Shown: positions 1-6,584, numbered from the stretch's first letter. The stretch is 7,339 nucleotides of DNA from Sulfurimonas sp. UBA6014 (GCA_002428085.1 DJAA01000018.1:8313-15651), one strand, 5' to 3'. Program-made: numbers and translations. The notes: generated by a model from the sequence alone, not told the origin.

Positions 1-127
1 CTTTGGAACCCGTAAAATAGTTATCTAAGCTGTAGACTTCATAATTGGAATTTTGCGCCAATTTTTCACATAAATGTGAGCCTACAAAGCCAGCTCCACC
101 TGTTACTAAGATTTTTTTCTTCATCAT
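1..127 (-). CDS. NAD-dependent sugar-nucleotide epimerase/dehydratase, N-terminal fragment
   Basis: Only the first 42 codons are present; the gene continues beyond the left edge. The reading begins MMKKKILVTGGAGFVGSHL, an N-terminal Rossmann strand-loop-helix with the GxxGxxG dinucleotide-binding motif at residues 10-16. An acidic residue ends the second strand (D35 in SLDNYFTG), as in extended short-chain dehydrogenases that bind NAD(H). That family includes UDP-glucose 4-epimerases, UDP-glucuronate decarboxylases and NDP-sugar 4,6-dehydratases, cytosolic enzymes that make activated sugars for surface polysaccharides. The exact substrate cannot be told from this piece. Two ATGs are adjacent (125-127 and 122-124). 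An AAAGG Shine-Dalgarno sequence six bases upstream favours the first. The start lies 15 bp after the stop of the glycosyltransferase gene on the same strand, so the two are probably co-transcribed in a polysaccharide operon. Confidence 0.85.
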   Translation of the reverse strand, partial: MMKKKILVTGGAGFVGSHLCEKLAQNSNYEVYSLDNYFTGSK

Positions 128-142
128 ACACAGCCTTTAAAA

Positions 143-928
143 TTATTTATTTGAAATATCTTGTAAAAGAGTCTCTTTATTTGCATGGGTCCATTTGCCG
201 CGTGGTTTGTCAATATACTGAAAATATTCGTTTGTGAAACTTCCCTGAATACATGTGAGGCGATAAAATCGGTGATGCACTTGTTTCTCGCCAATGGCAA
301 GGTTGAGTGTTGTTGGTCCTGTGAGGTCATACACACCACCTCCTATATTTTTCTTTTGTATATTGTCTACGATAATCTCAATGCACTTGCCCAAGATTGG
401 ATTGCCACTTTGAGAAGCGATAAAATAGTTACTGAAATGTTGTTTTGTAAGGAGGAAAACTTCTGTATCCTCGGGCTGAATCATTTTACTAAGCGGCCAA
501 ACAAAGTGGGCATCAATATCAAGATAAATGCCACCGATATGAAACAATACAAACATTCTCCACAAATCAGCCTGCGCTGCTCCATCTGTGAGCTGCTTGT
601 AGGCATCGATGATTTCTTTTGAAGCATTTGCTTCTATAAAAGTCAAACGCTCCTCTGTGCTGACATAGTGATACTCATAATCTAGGGACATAAGTCGGTT
701 AAAGAGATAGTTTAAATAGACGGGCAAACTTACCTTGTTTGTGTAATTTGTTTGCCAAATAATCTTAGGGATGGCACTCTCTTTTTTTGAACGACAAAAT
801 GGTTGTTTGATGATAGGGATAGTGAAACGTTTTTTAGGGAAAAAATAATGAAAAAGATAAGAAAAAGTTTTACCGATAGTTCCAATTATTTTGATGCTAC
901 GATTTGCAGCTACGATGGGAAAAGACAT
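143..928 (-). CDS. GT32-type glycosyltransferase with DXD motif (OCH1/capsule family)
   Basis: A 261-residue protein resembling the 'glycosyltransferase sugar-binding region containing DXD motif' family (Pfam Gly_transf_sug, GT32). These enzymes transfer a sugar from a nucleotide-sugar donor to a growing surface glycan. What can be seen: the opening strand IPKIIWQT (53-60), then the hallmark stretch 118-139, with AQADLWRMFVLFHIGG leading into YLDID, where D137-x-D139 is the metal/nucleotide-binding DXD. TGPTT at 203-207 and a C-terminal W246/H248 pair also fit the family. Residues 1-35 are hydrophobic and basic with no clear cleavage site, suggesting peripheral membrane contact. The ATG at 926-928 has an AGGAG ribosome site five bases upstream. 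It precedes the epimerase gene and diverges from the MsbA-like exporter. Donor, acceptor and linkage are unknown. Confidence 0.85.
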   Translation of the reverse strand: MSFPIVAANRSIKIIGTIGKTFSYLFHYFFPKKRFTIPIIKQPFCRSKKESAIPKIIWQTNYTNKVSLPVYLNYLFNRLMSLDYEYHYVSTEERLTFIEANASKEIIDAYKQLTDGAAQADLWRMFVLFHIGGIYLDIDAHFVWPLSKMIQPEDTEVFLLTKQHFSNYFIASQSGNPILGKCIEIIVDNIQKKNIGGGVYDLTGPTTLNLAIGEKQVHHRFYRLTCIQGSFTNEYFQYIDKPRGKWTHANKETLLQDISNK

Positions 929-980
929 TTTTGCTCCTGAGTGATATGGTAAAAAAGTTGCTTTAGCAGTGCGTAAATTT

Positions 981-1017
981 TCAAGATAATAGCAAAAAAA
1001 TGTTTTTGTTATCTTGA
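981..1017. repeat. Long bulged inverted repeat in the divergent promoter region
   Basis: The left arm TCAAGATAA (981-989) is the exact reverse complement of TTATCTTGA (1009-1017). Inside it CAAAAA (993-998) pairs with TTTTTG (1003-1008), leaving a three-base bulge (990-992) and a four-base loop AATG (999-1002). That gives 15 base pairs, mostly A-T. There is no U-tract after either arm and it lies between two divergent genes, so it does not look like an ordinary terminator. It may be a regulator-binding site or a transcript structure; the sequence does not decide this. Confidence 0.6.
986..994 (-). promoter_or_regulatory. Candidate extended -10 promoter for the glycosyltransferase operon
   Basis: On the minus strand this reads TGCTATTAT, an extended -10 element (TG-n-TATTAT, one mismatch to TATAAT) preceded by a run of seven T. 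This arrangement is typical of sigma-70 promoters in Campylobacterota, which often lack a -35 box. It would start transcription near 979, about 50 bases ahead of the ATG at 928. It lies within the left arm of the inverted repeat at 981-1017. The call rests on inspection alone. Confidence 0.4.
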
Positions 1018-1082
1018 ACCCGAATTATGCAATAAGATGGATATATACATGGTTATGATTTTCTTAATTTTATTAGTGTATT

Positions 1083-2834
1083 ATGCCTTTATGTTATATT
1101 TTTAACCAATCATTGGAAAAGCCCTTGAGAGAAATTTTTAGAAGATATATCCCTTACGTAAAAGATTATAAAACACAGTATATTTTTGTCCTTGTTGGAA
1201 TCCTTTTAACCGTGGCAGCAACAACAGCAACAGCACACATCATGAAGCCTTTGATGGATGATATGTTTATTGCCAAAAAAGAGGAAATGCTCTATTTTAT
1301 CCCCTTGGCTCTTATGGCTATCTACCTTTTAAAAGCCATTGGACGCTATATTCAGTCTGTGTATATGAGCTATATCGGGCAGCATATTGTCACAAGGTTT
1401 CGTGAGCTTTTACTTGAAAAAATCATCCATCTCGATATGACTTTTTTGTATGTAAACCGCAGCGGCGAGCTTATTTCGCGGGTAACAAACGATATAAACC
1501 GCATTCAGTATTTTGTCTCGAACATGCTCCCTGAGCTTTTTCGTGAGAGTCTCACTGTATTGGCTCTTGTGGGGTATGTGATTTATCTCAATGCGACTTT
1601 GGCTTTTTACTCCCTTATCGTTGTCCCTTTGGTAATTTATCCTCTTTTACTCATCGCTAAAAAGCTTAAAAAATATTCTCACCGCTCCCAAGCAAAAAAC
1701 GCTGATGTCGTGACACGATTGACGGAGGTTTTTAACAACTCTGAAATCATCAAAGCCAATGCGACGGAAAAATATGAAGTAGAGCGGTTTTCAGTCCAAA
1801 ACTGGCAGTTTTTTAGGATAAATATGAAGTCGGTTTATGTGGGGGAAATCGTCTCTCCTATGATGGAAATTATCGGTGCAGCAGGACTTGCGGCGGTTAT
1901 ATTTGTCGGTGGCAAAGAGGTGTATGAGGGGAAAATCAGCGTGGGAGAATTTACTGCATTTTTGACCGCTGTCGGGCTTGTTTTTCAGCCAATTCGACGT
2001 ATTGGGTCGATTTATTCGAAGATTCAAGATGCGGTGGCTGCGAGTGAGCGCGTTTTTGAGATACTTGACACGCAAAGTCGCATTATTGATGGCACAAAAC
2101 TTTTGCAAGAAGATATCCAGCAGGTGGAGTTTAGAAACGTTACCCTCAAATATCTCGATGCCTTTGCGCTCAATAATGTCAGCATCACGATAAATAAAGG
2201 CGAAAACATCGCACTTGTGGGCGACAGCGGAGGCGGAAAATCAACTTTTATCAACATGCTTTTACGCTTTTATGACCCTCATGAGGGTGAAGTTCTCATC
2301 AATGGAGTCAATATAAAAGAGTTCAATGAAATCTCTTTAAAGCACCATATCGCAATCGTTTCTCAACGCGTATATATTTTTCAAGACAGCTTGGCGGCCA
2401 ATGTCGCTTATGGGCAGGTCATTCATGAGGCAAGAGTCCATGAAGCGCTCAGGCTTGCCGATGCTACGAGTTTTGTTGCCTCACTTGAAGAGGGGATAAA
2501 CACTCTTTTAAGTGAAGCAGGGACAAATCTCTCAGGGGGACAGAGACAACGCATTGCGATAGCACGTGCGATTTACAAACACTCTTCGCTTTTACTCTTT
2601 GATGAAGCCACTTCTGCACTTGATAATGAGAGTGAAAAACGGATACAAAAAGCGCTGGATGCCTACACAAAAGATAAAATCACCATCACAATCGCCCATC
2701 GACTCAGCACCATAGAGCATGCCGATAAAATTTTAGTCATGCAAAAAGGGAAGATTGTGGCATGTGCGAATCATACCGAGCTCTTAAAGAGCTGTGAGGT
2801 TTATCAAAGATTAGCCGGAGAGTTTGAAAAATAA
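1083..2834 (+). CDS. msbA: MsbA-type lipid/LPS exporter, ABC transporter with fused membrane and ATPase domains
   Basis: A 583-residue half-transporter (569 if translation starts at TTG 1125). It probably works as an inner-membrane homodimer that flips the lipid A-core precursor using ATP. Residues about 35-320 are the six-helix exporter membrane domain, with hydrophobic segments near 33-53, 70-90, 150-190 and 260-300. The ATPase domain covers about 345-583: aromatic A-loop Y357, Walker A GDSGGGKST (380-388), Q-loop Q428, signature LSGGQ (483-487), Walker B LLLFDE (503-508), D-loop SALD (511-514) and switch H539. All catalytic residues are intact. Length and architecture fit MsbA. A peptide, drug or glycolipid exporter of the same superfamily cannot be excluded, and it does not resemble the N-glycan flippase PglK at its N-terminus. 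It is divergent from the polysaccharide genes, and no clear terminator follows it. Confidence 0.87.
   Translation: MPLCYIFNQSLEKPLREIFRRYIPYVKDYKTQYIFVLVGILLTVAATTATAHIMKPLMDDMFIAKKEEMLYFIPLALMAIYLLKAIGRYIQSVYMSYIGQHIVTRFRELLLEKIIHLDMTFLYVNRSGELISRVTNDINRIQYFVSNMLPELFRESLTVLALVGYVIYLNATLAFYSLIVVPLVIYPLLLIAKKLKKYSHRSQAKNADVVTRLTEVFNNSEIIKANATEKYEVERFSVQNWQFFRINMKSVYVGEIVSPMMEIIGAAGLAAVIFVGGKEVYEGKISVGEFTAFLTAVGLVFQPIRRIGSIYSKIQDAVAASERVFEILDTQSRIIDGTKLLQEDIQQVEFRNVTLKYLDAFALNNVSITINKGENIALVGDSGGGKSTFINMLLRFYDPHEGEVLINGVNIKEFNEISLKHHIAIVSQRVYIFQDSLAANVAYGQVIHEARVHEALRLADATSFVASLEEGINTLLSEAGTNLSGGQRQRIAIARAIYKHSSLLLFDEATSALDNESEKRIQKALDAYTKDKITITIAHRLSTIEHADKILVMQKGKIVACANHTELLKSCEVYQRLAGEFEK
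1092..1100 (+). promoter_or_regulatory. Candidate extended -10 promoter for msbA
   Basis: TGTTATATT is an extended -10 (TG-n-TATATT) with a T-rich stretch upstream. It would place the transcript start near 1107, which is downstream of the ATG at 1083 but upstream of the TTG at 1125. If it is real, the shorter start is the correct one. A TATTAT at 1078-1083 is an alternative -10 with the same consequence. AT-rich DNA yields such matches easily, so confidence is low. Confidence 0.3.
1115..1121 (+). promoter_or_regulatory. Ribosome binding site supporting a TTG start of msbA at 1125
   Basis: GGAAAAG begins ten bases ahead of TTG 1125-1127 and is a plausible, imperfect Shine-Dalgarno sequence with good spacing. 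The ATG at 1083 has only T-rich sequence upstream and no recognisable ribosome site. This points to the shorter protein, beginning (M)REIFRRYIPYVKDYK. Confidence 0.4.
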
Positions 2835-2893
2835 ATTAATCGCTTTATTAGTTATGTTTAGAGATAATCGCGACAAATAAGCTTTTTAGACAA

Positions 2894-2955
2894 CTGTGGA
2901 TGTGTGACTTTAGCCTCACTTAAATTAGGTACGACTGAAGTCGTACTTCCGAAGG
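2894..2955. repeat. REP-like multi-hairpin repeat, copy 1
   Basis: First of two direct copies with an 88-bp period. Ungapped, the first 55 bases match copy 2 at 50 positions. It contains a strong hairpin, GTACGAC (2929-2935) paired with GTCGTAC (2940-2946) around the tetraloop TGAA. Upstream, GTGA (2904-2907) pairs with TCAC (2916-2919) around CTTTAGCC. A small palindrome CTTC-C-GAAG (2946-2954) follows. Elements with a GGCTTTAGCC-type stem followed by a GACTGAAGTC-type stem resemble REP sequences found between genes in many bacteria and linked to IS200-like RAYT transposases. No transposase is in this window. Confidence 0.7.
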
Positions 2956-2981
2956 TAGTATCAATATTTGTGAATACACTC

Positions 2982-3042
2982 CTGTAGATATGTGGCTTTA
3001 GCCTCGCTTAAATTAGGTATGACTGAAGTCGTACTTGCAAGG
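2982..3042. repeat. REP-like multi-hairpin repeat, copy 2
   Basis: Second copy, in the same orientation, 26 bp after copy 1. It has the stem GGC-TTTA-GCC (2994-3003) and the hairpin GTATGAC (3017-3023) with GTCGTAC (3028-3034) around TGAA. One C-to-T change turns a C-G pair into a U-G wobble, so the structure is kept. The end carries the palindrome CTTGCAAG (3034-3041), where copy 1 has CTTCCGAAG: the bases differ on both sides but remain self-complementary. It stops 34 bp before the hemN ATG, so it lies in or next to the hemN promoter or leader. Confidence 0.7.
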
Positions 3043-3045
3043 CGA

Positions 3046-3053
3046 TGTAAAAT
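3046..3053 (+). promoter_or_regulatory. Possible -10 element for the hemN operon
   Basis: TGTAAAAT lies just after repeat copy 2 and about 24 bases ahead of the hemN ATG. TAAAAT differs from TATAAT at one position, but the TG is directly adjacent rather than one base away, and no -35 box is seen at the expected distance. The operon could instead be read through from msbA. Weak call. Confidence 0.2.
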
Positions 3054-3076
3054 TTCAAATAAATGGATTAAAAAAT

Positions 3077-4444
3077 ATGTTAGATTTTGCAAAATTTACA
3101 AAATATTCAAGGCCTGGTCCTCGCTATACGAGTTACCCTACGGCTTTAGAGTTTAGCGATTCTTATACCTACGATACTTATATAAAAAATGTCCAAAATC
3201 AGGATGCTTCTCGCCCTTTAAGCCTTTACTTTCACCTCCCTTTTTGTCGCAGCGCTTGTTATTTTTGCGGTTGCAATGTTGTTTTTACTTCTAAAGATGA
3301 CAAAAAAGTTCGTTATATGGATTATTTAAAAAGAGAACTTGAGATACTCTCTAAACATTTAGACACCAAGCGTAAAGTGATTCAGATGCACTTTGGCGGC
3401 GGAACGCCTACGTACTTTAGTGCCCAGCAGTTACAAGAGATCATTGCAGAGATAAAAGCATACTTTCCAAACTTTATAAGAGATGCCGAAGTGAGTTGTG
3501 AGATTGACCCTCGCCACATCAACGAAGAACAAATGCAGACTTTAAGCCAAGCAGGATTTAACCGTGTAAGTTTTGGCTTGCAAGATTTTAATGAAAAAGT
3601 ACAAGTCGCCGTTCACCGCATTCAGCCTTACGCCATCACAAAAGAGGCGATGGATTTGGCACGCAAATACAAAATGCAATCAGTGAATGTTGACCTTATT
3701 TACGGCTTGCCTTTTCAGACACTTGAGACGTTTAAAGAGACACTTGCTCTTGCCCTTACACTTGAGCCTGATAGGTTTGCGGTGTTTAACTACGCCCATG
3801 TTCCTTGGCTGAAAAAAACCATGCGCAAGATTGATGAAACGACGCTTCCACTCCCAGATGAAAAGCTGCAAATTATGCAATACACCATAGATTTTTTGAC
3901 CGCAAACGGCTATAAAATGATAGGCATGGATCACTTCGCAAAACCTGAGGATGAGCTTTTTAAAGCGATAGAAAAAGGGGAACTTCATAGAAATTTTCAA
4001 GGCTACACAACAAAAGGTGGCGCAGATTTAATCGGCATCGGACTCACTTCCATAGGCGAGGGTATCGGCAGCTATAACCAAAACTTCAAAGATATGGCTT
4101 TGTATGAAGAGGCTATTGATGGAGGAAAACTCCCATTTGAGCGGGGTGTCGTTTTAAATGAGGACGACCGAATTCGTCAGTATGTCATCATGGAACTTAT
4201 GAGCAACTTTAAACTTGATATAAAAAGATTTGAGAAGCTTTATAACATCAACTTTAAAGAATATTTTGCCGATGCTATAGAAGCATTGAAACCCTTCGAA
4301 GAAGATGCCCTTTTAGTGATGGAAGAGGGCAAAATAGAGTGCTCTGAGACGGGGACGCTTCTCATTCGAAATATAGCCATGCCCTTTGATGCTTATATGA
4401 AAAATCATGCGGCAAGTCAAAAAACATTTTCAAAAACGGTGTAA
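3077..4444 (+). CDS. hemN: Oxygen-independent coproporphyrinogen III oxidase (radical SAM)
   Basis: A 455-residue cytosolic enzyme that decarboxylates two propionates of coproporphyrinogen III to give protoporphyrinogen IX in anaerobic haem synthesis, using two S-adenosylmethionines. The radical-SAM cluster motif is C57-x3-C61-x2-C64, followed by C66, in the HemN context FHLPFCRSACYFCGC. Also visible are GPRYTSYPTA (14-23), the SAM-binding GGGTP (107-111), CEIDPR (141-146), FGLQD (166-170) and NVDLIYGLP (204-212). The C-terminal HemN domain covers about 360-440. These features and the length match true HemN rather than the shorter HemW-like proteins. The frame is open upstream to a TTG at 3035, but that codon lies inside repeat copy 2. 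The ATG at 3077 gives the usual family start and has a weak TGGA ribosome site nine bases upstream. First gene of the operon with the Fe-S protein and lgt. Confidence 0.95.
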   Translation: MLDFAKFTKYSRPGPRYTSYPTALEFSDSYTYDTYIKNVQNQDASRPLSLYFHLPFCRSACYFCGCNVVFTSKDDKKVRYMDYLKRELEILSKHLDTKRKVIQMHFGGGTPTYFSAQQLQEIIAEIKAYFPNFIRDAEVSCEIDPRHINEEQMQTLSQAGFNRVSFGLQDFNEKVQVAVHRIQPYAITKEAMDLARKYKMQSVNVDLIYGLPFQTLETFKETLALALTLEPDRFAVFNYAHVPWLKKTMRKIDETTLPLPDEKLQIMQYTIDFLTANGYKMIGMDHFAKPEDELFKAIEKGELHRNFQGYTTKGGADLIGIGLTSIGEGIGSYNQNFKDMALYEEAIDGGKLPFERGVVLNEDDRIRQYVIMELMSNFKLDIKRFEKLYNINFKEYFADAIEALKPFEEDALLVMEEGKIECSETGTLLIRNIAMPFDAYMKNHAASQKTFSKTV

Positions 4445-4446
4445 TC

Positions 4447-5730
4447 ATGAGCAAACAACCAGATGAAATTTTTAATTTTAGTGAAACCTCCGATGCCTGT
4501 ATAAAGTGCGGGAAGTGTATTCCCGTTTGTACTATTCATAATGTCAACCCCGATGAGGTTACTTCTCCTCGTGGTTTTATTGACTTGCTAGGAGCCTATC
4601 AAAGAGGCAAATTAGACTTAGACAAAAATGCCAAAGATATTTTTGAGAGCTGTTTTTTATGTACCAACTGCGTCGATGTTTGCCCAAAATCACTTCCAGT
4701 GGACATGATAATAGAACAAGTTCGTTCAGATTTGGGCAAAAAGTTTGGCATTGCTTGGTACAAAAGAGCGTTTTTTCTACTCCTTCGCCACCGATGGCTC
4801 AATGACCTAGCTTTTAAACTCGGTTGGACTTTTCAAACCTGCGGCTTTAAAATAAGAGCCGAAATAGACTCCATGAACAGCCGTTTTAACCTTCCTATGA
4901 TTAAGAGTGACAGACTTTTACCGAGCCTTAGAAAAACATCTTTTTTAAATGCACATGCCGAGAATATTACCAATGGCGGCAAACGTAAAGTTGCGATTTT
5001 TATAGGGTGTTTGGCAAATTATAACTATGTTGACATTGGAAATGGACTTTTAGAAATTCTCAAAGCGCTTGAAATCGACGCATTTTTAGCAAAAGACCAA
5101 AAGTGTTGCAGTGCACCTGCCTATTTTACAGGTGATTTTGATACGGTCGATGCAAATGCCAAACATAATATTGAGTATTTTGAGAGTTTCGGCGAAGATA
5201 TAGAAGCTATCATTGTCCCTGAAGCGACATGTTCTGCCATGCTTAAAATCGACTACGAACACTTTTTTCACGACCAGCCAGAGTGGCAAGAGCGTGCTAA
5301 AAAACTTAAAGGCAAAATTTTTATGGCGACAGAGTGGTTGCAAAATCACACCCATTTAGAGCAACTTTTAGCTTCAAAGAAAAAAGATATGCGCATCGTT
5401 ACCTATCATGATCCCTGCCATGCGAGAAAAATGCAAGGGGTTCATAAAGAGCCAAGAAATCTCATACGACAAAATTATAAAATAGTAGAGATGAGCGACC
5501 CAAATGCCTGTTGCGGTTTTGGCGGTATCACGATGCAGACGGAGAAATTTCACTTTGCAAAAGCCGCAGGCGTTCCAAAGGCTGCCATGATACAAAAAAC
5601 AGGAGCAGATGTAGTCAGTGCAGAGTGTAGTGCTTGCCGCATGCAGATAAACACTTCCATGAATTATGCGGATGTCAAAACGGTTTTTAAAAACCCTATT
5701 GAGCTCATAGCCGAAGCCTTAAGGAGATAA
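4447..5730 (+). CDS. GlpC-like (Fe-S)-binding protein with two 4Fe-4S motifs and two CCG domains
   Basis: A 427-residue protein of the GlpC/LutA/HdrD-like family, whose members carry electrons between a flavoprotein dehydrogenase and the quinone pool or another acceptor. An N-terminal bacterial-ferredoxin domain has C18-x2-C21-x2-C24-x3-C28 and C69-x2-C72-x2-C75-x3-C79-P. Two cysteine-rich CCG domains follow. The first has C188, C220-C221 and C262, with M265 where a final Cys would be. The second is complete: C324, C355-C356, C394-x2-C397. There is no signal peptide, and a hydrophobic patch at 107-128 could touch the membrane. The start is 2 bp after the hemN stop, without a good ribosome site of its own, so translation is probably coupled to hemN. 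H. pylori has the same hemN-glpC order. No GlpA or GlpB partner is in the window, so a glycerol-3-phosphate role is doubtful; the real partner is unknown. Confidence 0.88.
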   Translation: MSKQPDEIFNFSETSDACIKCGKCIPVCTIHNVNPDEVTSPRGFIDLLGAYQRGKLDLDKNAKDIFESCFLCTNCVDVCPKSLPVDMIIEQVRSDLGKKFGIAWYKRAFFLLLRHRWLNDLAFKLGWTFQTCGFKIRAEIDSMNSRFNLPMIKSDRLLPSLRKTSFLNAHAENITNGGKRKVAIFIGCLANYNYVDIGNGLLEILKALEIDAFLAKDQKCCSAPAYFTGDFDTVDANAKHNIEYFESFGEDIEAIIVPEATCSAMLKIDYEHFFHDQPEWQERAKKLKGKIFMATEWLQNHTHLEQLLASKKKDMRIVTYHDPCHARKMQGVHKEPRNLIRQNYKIVEMSDPNACCGFGGITMQTEKFHFAKAAGVPKAAMIQKTGADVVSAECSACRMQINTSMNYADVKTVFKNPIELIAEALRR

Positions 5731-5735
5731 GCACC

Positions 5736-6560
5736 ATGAACAGTTGGAACCACATTTACGACACGTTTAATCCTGTCGCCTTTAGCGTATTTTCAATACC
5801 AGTTCATTGGTATGGCATCATGTATGTTTTAGCGCTTGTGAGTGCGCTGTATATTGGAAAGTACTTTATCAAAAAAGATAAGCTTGATTTTGAAAAAGGG
5901 CAACTTGATATTTATTTCATATATGTAGAAATCGGCGTTATTTTGGGTGCGAGACTTGGCTATATTTTGTTTTATGATACGCAGACTTTTTACTATCTCG
6001 CACACCCTTGGCAAATCTTTAACCCATTCGTAAACGGGGAGTTTATCGGTATTCGTGGCATGAGTTACCACGGAGCAGTTTTAGGATTTTTGCTTGGAAC
6101 GTATCTTTTTTGCAAAAAACATAAAGTTGCATTTGGAAAGATTATGGACCTTGTTGCCATCAGTATCCCTTTAGCGTATGTATTTGGACGCATAGGAAAC
6201 TTTTTAAATCAAGAGCTAATCGGTCGCGTTACTGATGTTTCATGGGGCATTTATGTTGATGGCGTTCTTCGTCATCCTTCTCAGCTTTATGAGGCGATTT
6301 TAGAGGGTTTTGGAGTCTTTTTTGTCGTGTATGCTTACAAAAAATTTCAAAAATTCAGCGGAGAGTTGATTTTGGTTTATGGGATAAGTTATGGTATTTT
6401 TAGATTTATCGCAGAAATCTACCGTGCTCCAGATGCACAGATAGGATATTTATGTTGTGATGCCATCACTTTTGGACAGATTTTAAGCCTCGTTATGAGC
6501 CTCGTGTGCGCCACAATCTGGGTTTATTACTATCGTAAATGTCATATTTTAAGAAAATAA
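5736..6560 (+). CDS. lgt: Phosphatidylglycerol--prolipoprotein diacylglyceryl transferase
   Basis: A 274-residue polytopic inner-membrane enzyme that performs the first step of lipoprotein maturation: it moves diacylglycerol from phosphatidylglycerol to the lipobox cysteine of prolipoproteins. The Lgt signature G-R-x-G-N-F-x-N-x-E-x2-G is at 151-163 (GRIGNFLNQELIG). Also present are the YHG motif at 111-113 with the conserved His, HPSQLYEA (180-187), and the C-terminal arginine motif FRFIAEIYR (222-230) followed by APDAQIGY. Several hydrophobic segments (about 15-45, 60-80, 110-127, 138-150, 188-202, 210-225, 245-266) fit the seven-helix fold. The ATG at 5736 has a strong AAGGAG site (5721-5726, nine-base spacing) that overlaps the stop region of the preceding gene. 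It is last in the hemN operon and converges on the GGDEF gene. Confidence 0.97.
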   Translation: MNSWNHIYDTFNPVAFSVFSIPVHWYGIMYVLALVSALYIGKYFIKKDKLDFEKGQLDIYFIYVEIGVILGARLGYILFYDTQTFYYLAHPWQIFNPFVNGEFIGIRGMSYHGAVLGFLLGTYLFCKKHKVAFGKIMDLVAISIPLAYVFGRIGNFLNQELIGRVTDVSWGIYVDGVLRHPSQLYEAILEGFGVFFVVYAYKKFQKFSGELILVYGISYGIFRFIAEIYRAPDAQIGYLCCDAITFGQILSLVMSLVCATIWVYYYRKCHILRK

Positions 6561-6584
6561 AGAGGGTTTTTTTAATTATCATCA

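Noticed and set aside
111..118. Phase-variable homopolymer near the epimerase start (seven A on the coding strand)
   Set aside because: A run of seven A in an AT-rich lysine-rich start is ordinary, and no G/C tract typical of Campylobacterota contingency genes is present.
185..622. Open frame of 145 codons on the plus strand
   Set aside because: It lies opposite the glycosyltransferase gene, has no recognisable motifs or ribosome site, and is a shadow of that gene.
956..970. Third copy of the REP-like stem (TTGCTTTAGCAG)
   Set aside because: Only a short GCTTTAGC core is shared, and the second hairpin and flanks of the repeat are missing.
2835..2893. Intrinsic terminator after msbA
   Set aside because: Only a weak AT stem (AATAAA/TTTATT) can be drawn, with no GC-rich stem followed by a T-run.
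2953..2985. Possible FNR/CRP-type operator between the repeats (ATCAATATTTGTGAAT area)
   Set aside because: It does not match the TTGAT-N4-ATCAA symmetry; only a partial half-site is present.
2894..3042. Possible minimal CRISPR array
   Set aside because: There are only two copies, each about 60 bp and holding several hairpins, with a 26-bp spacer and no cas genes. REP-like elements fit better.
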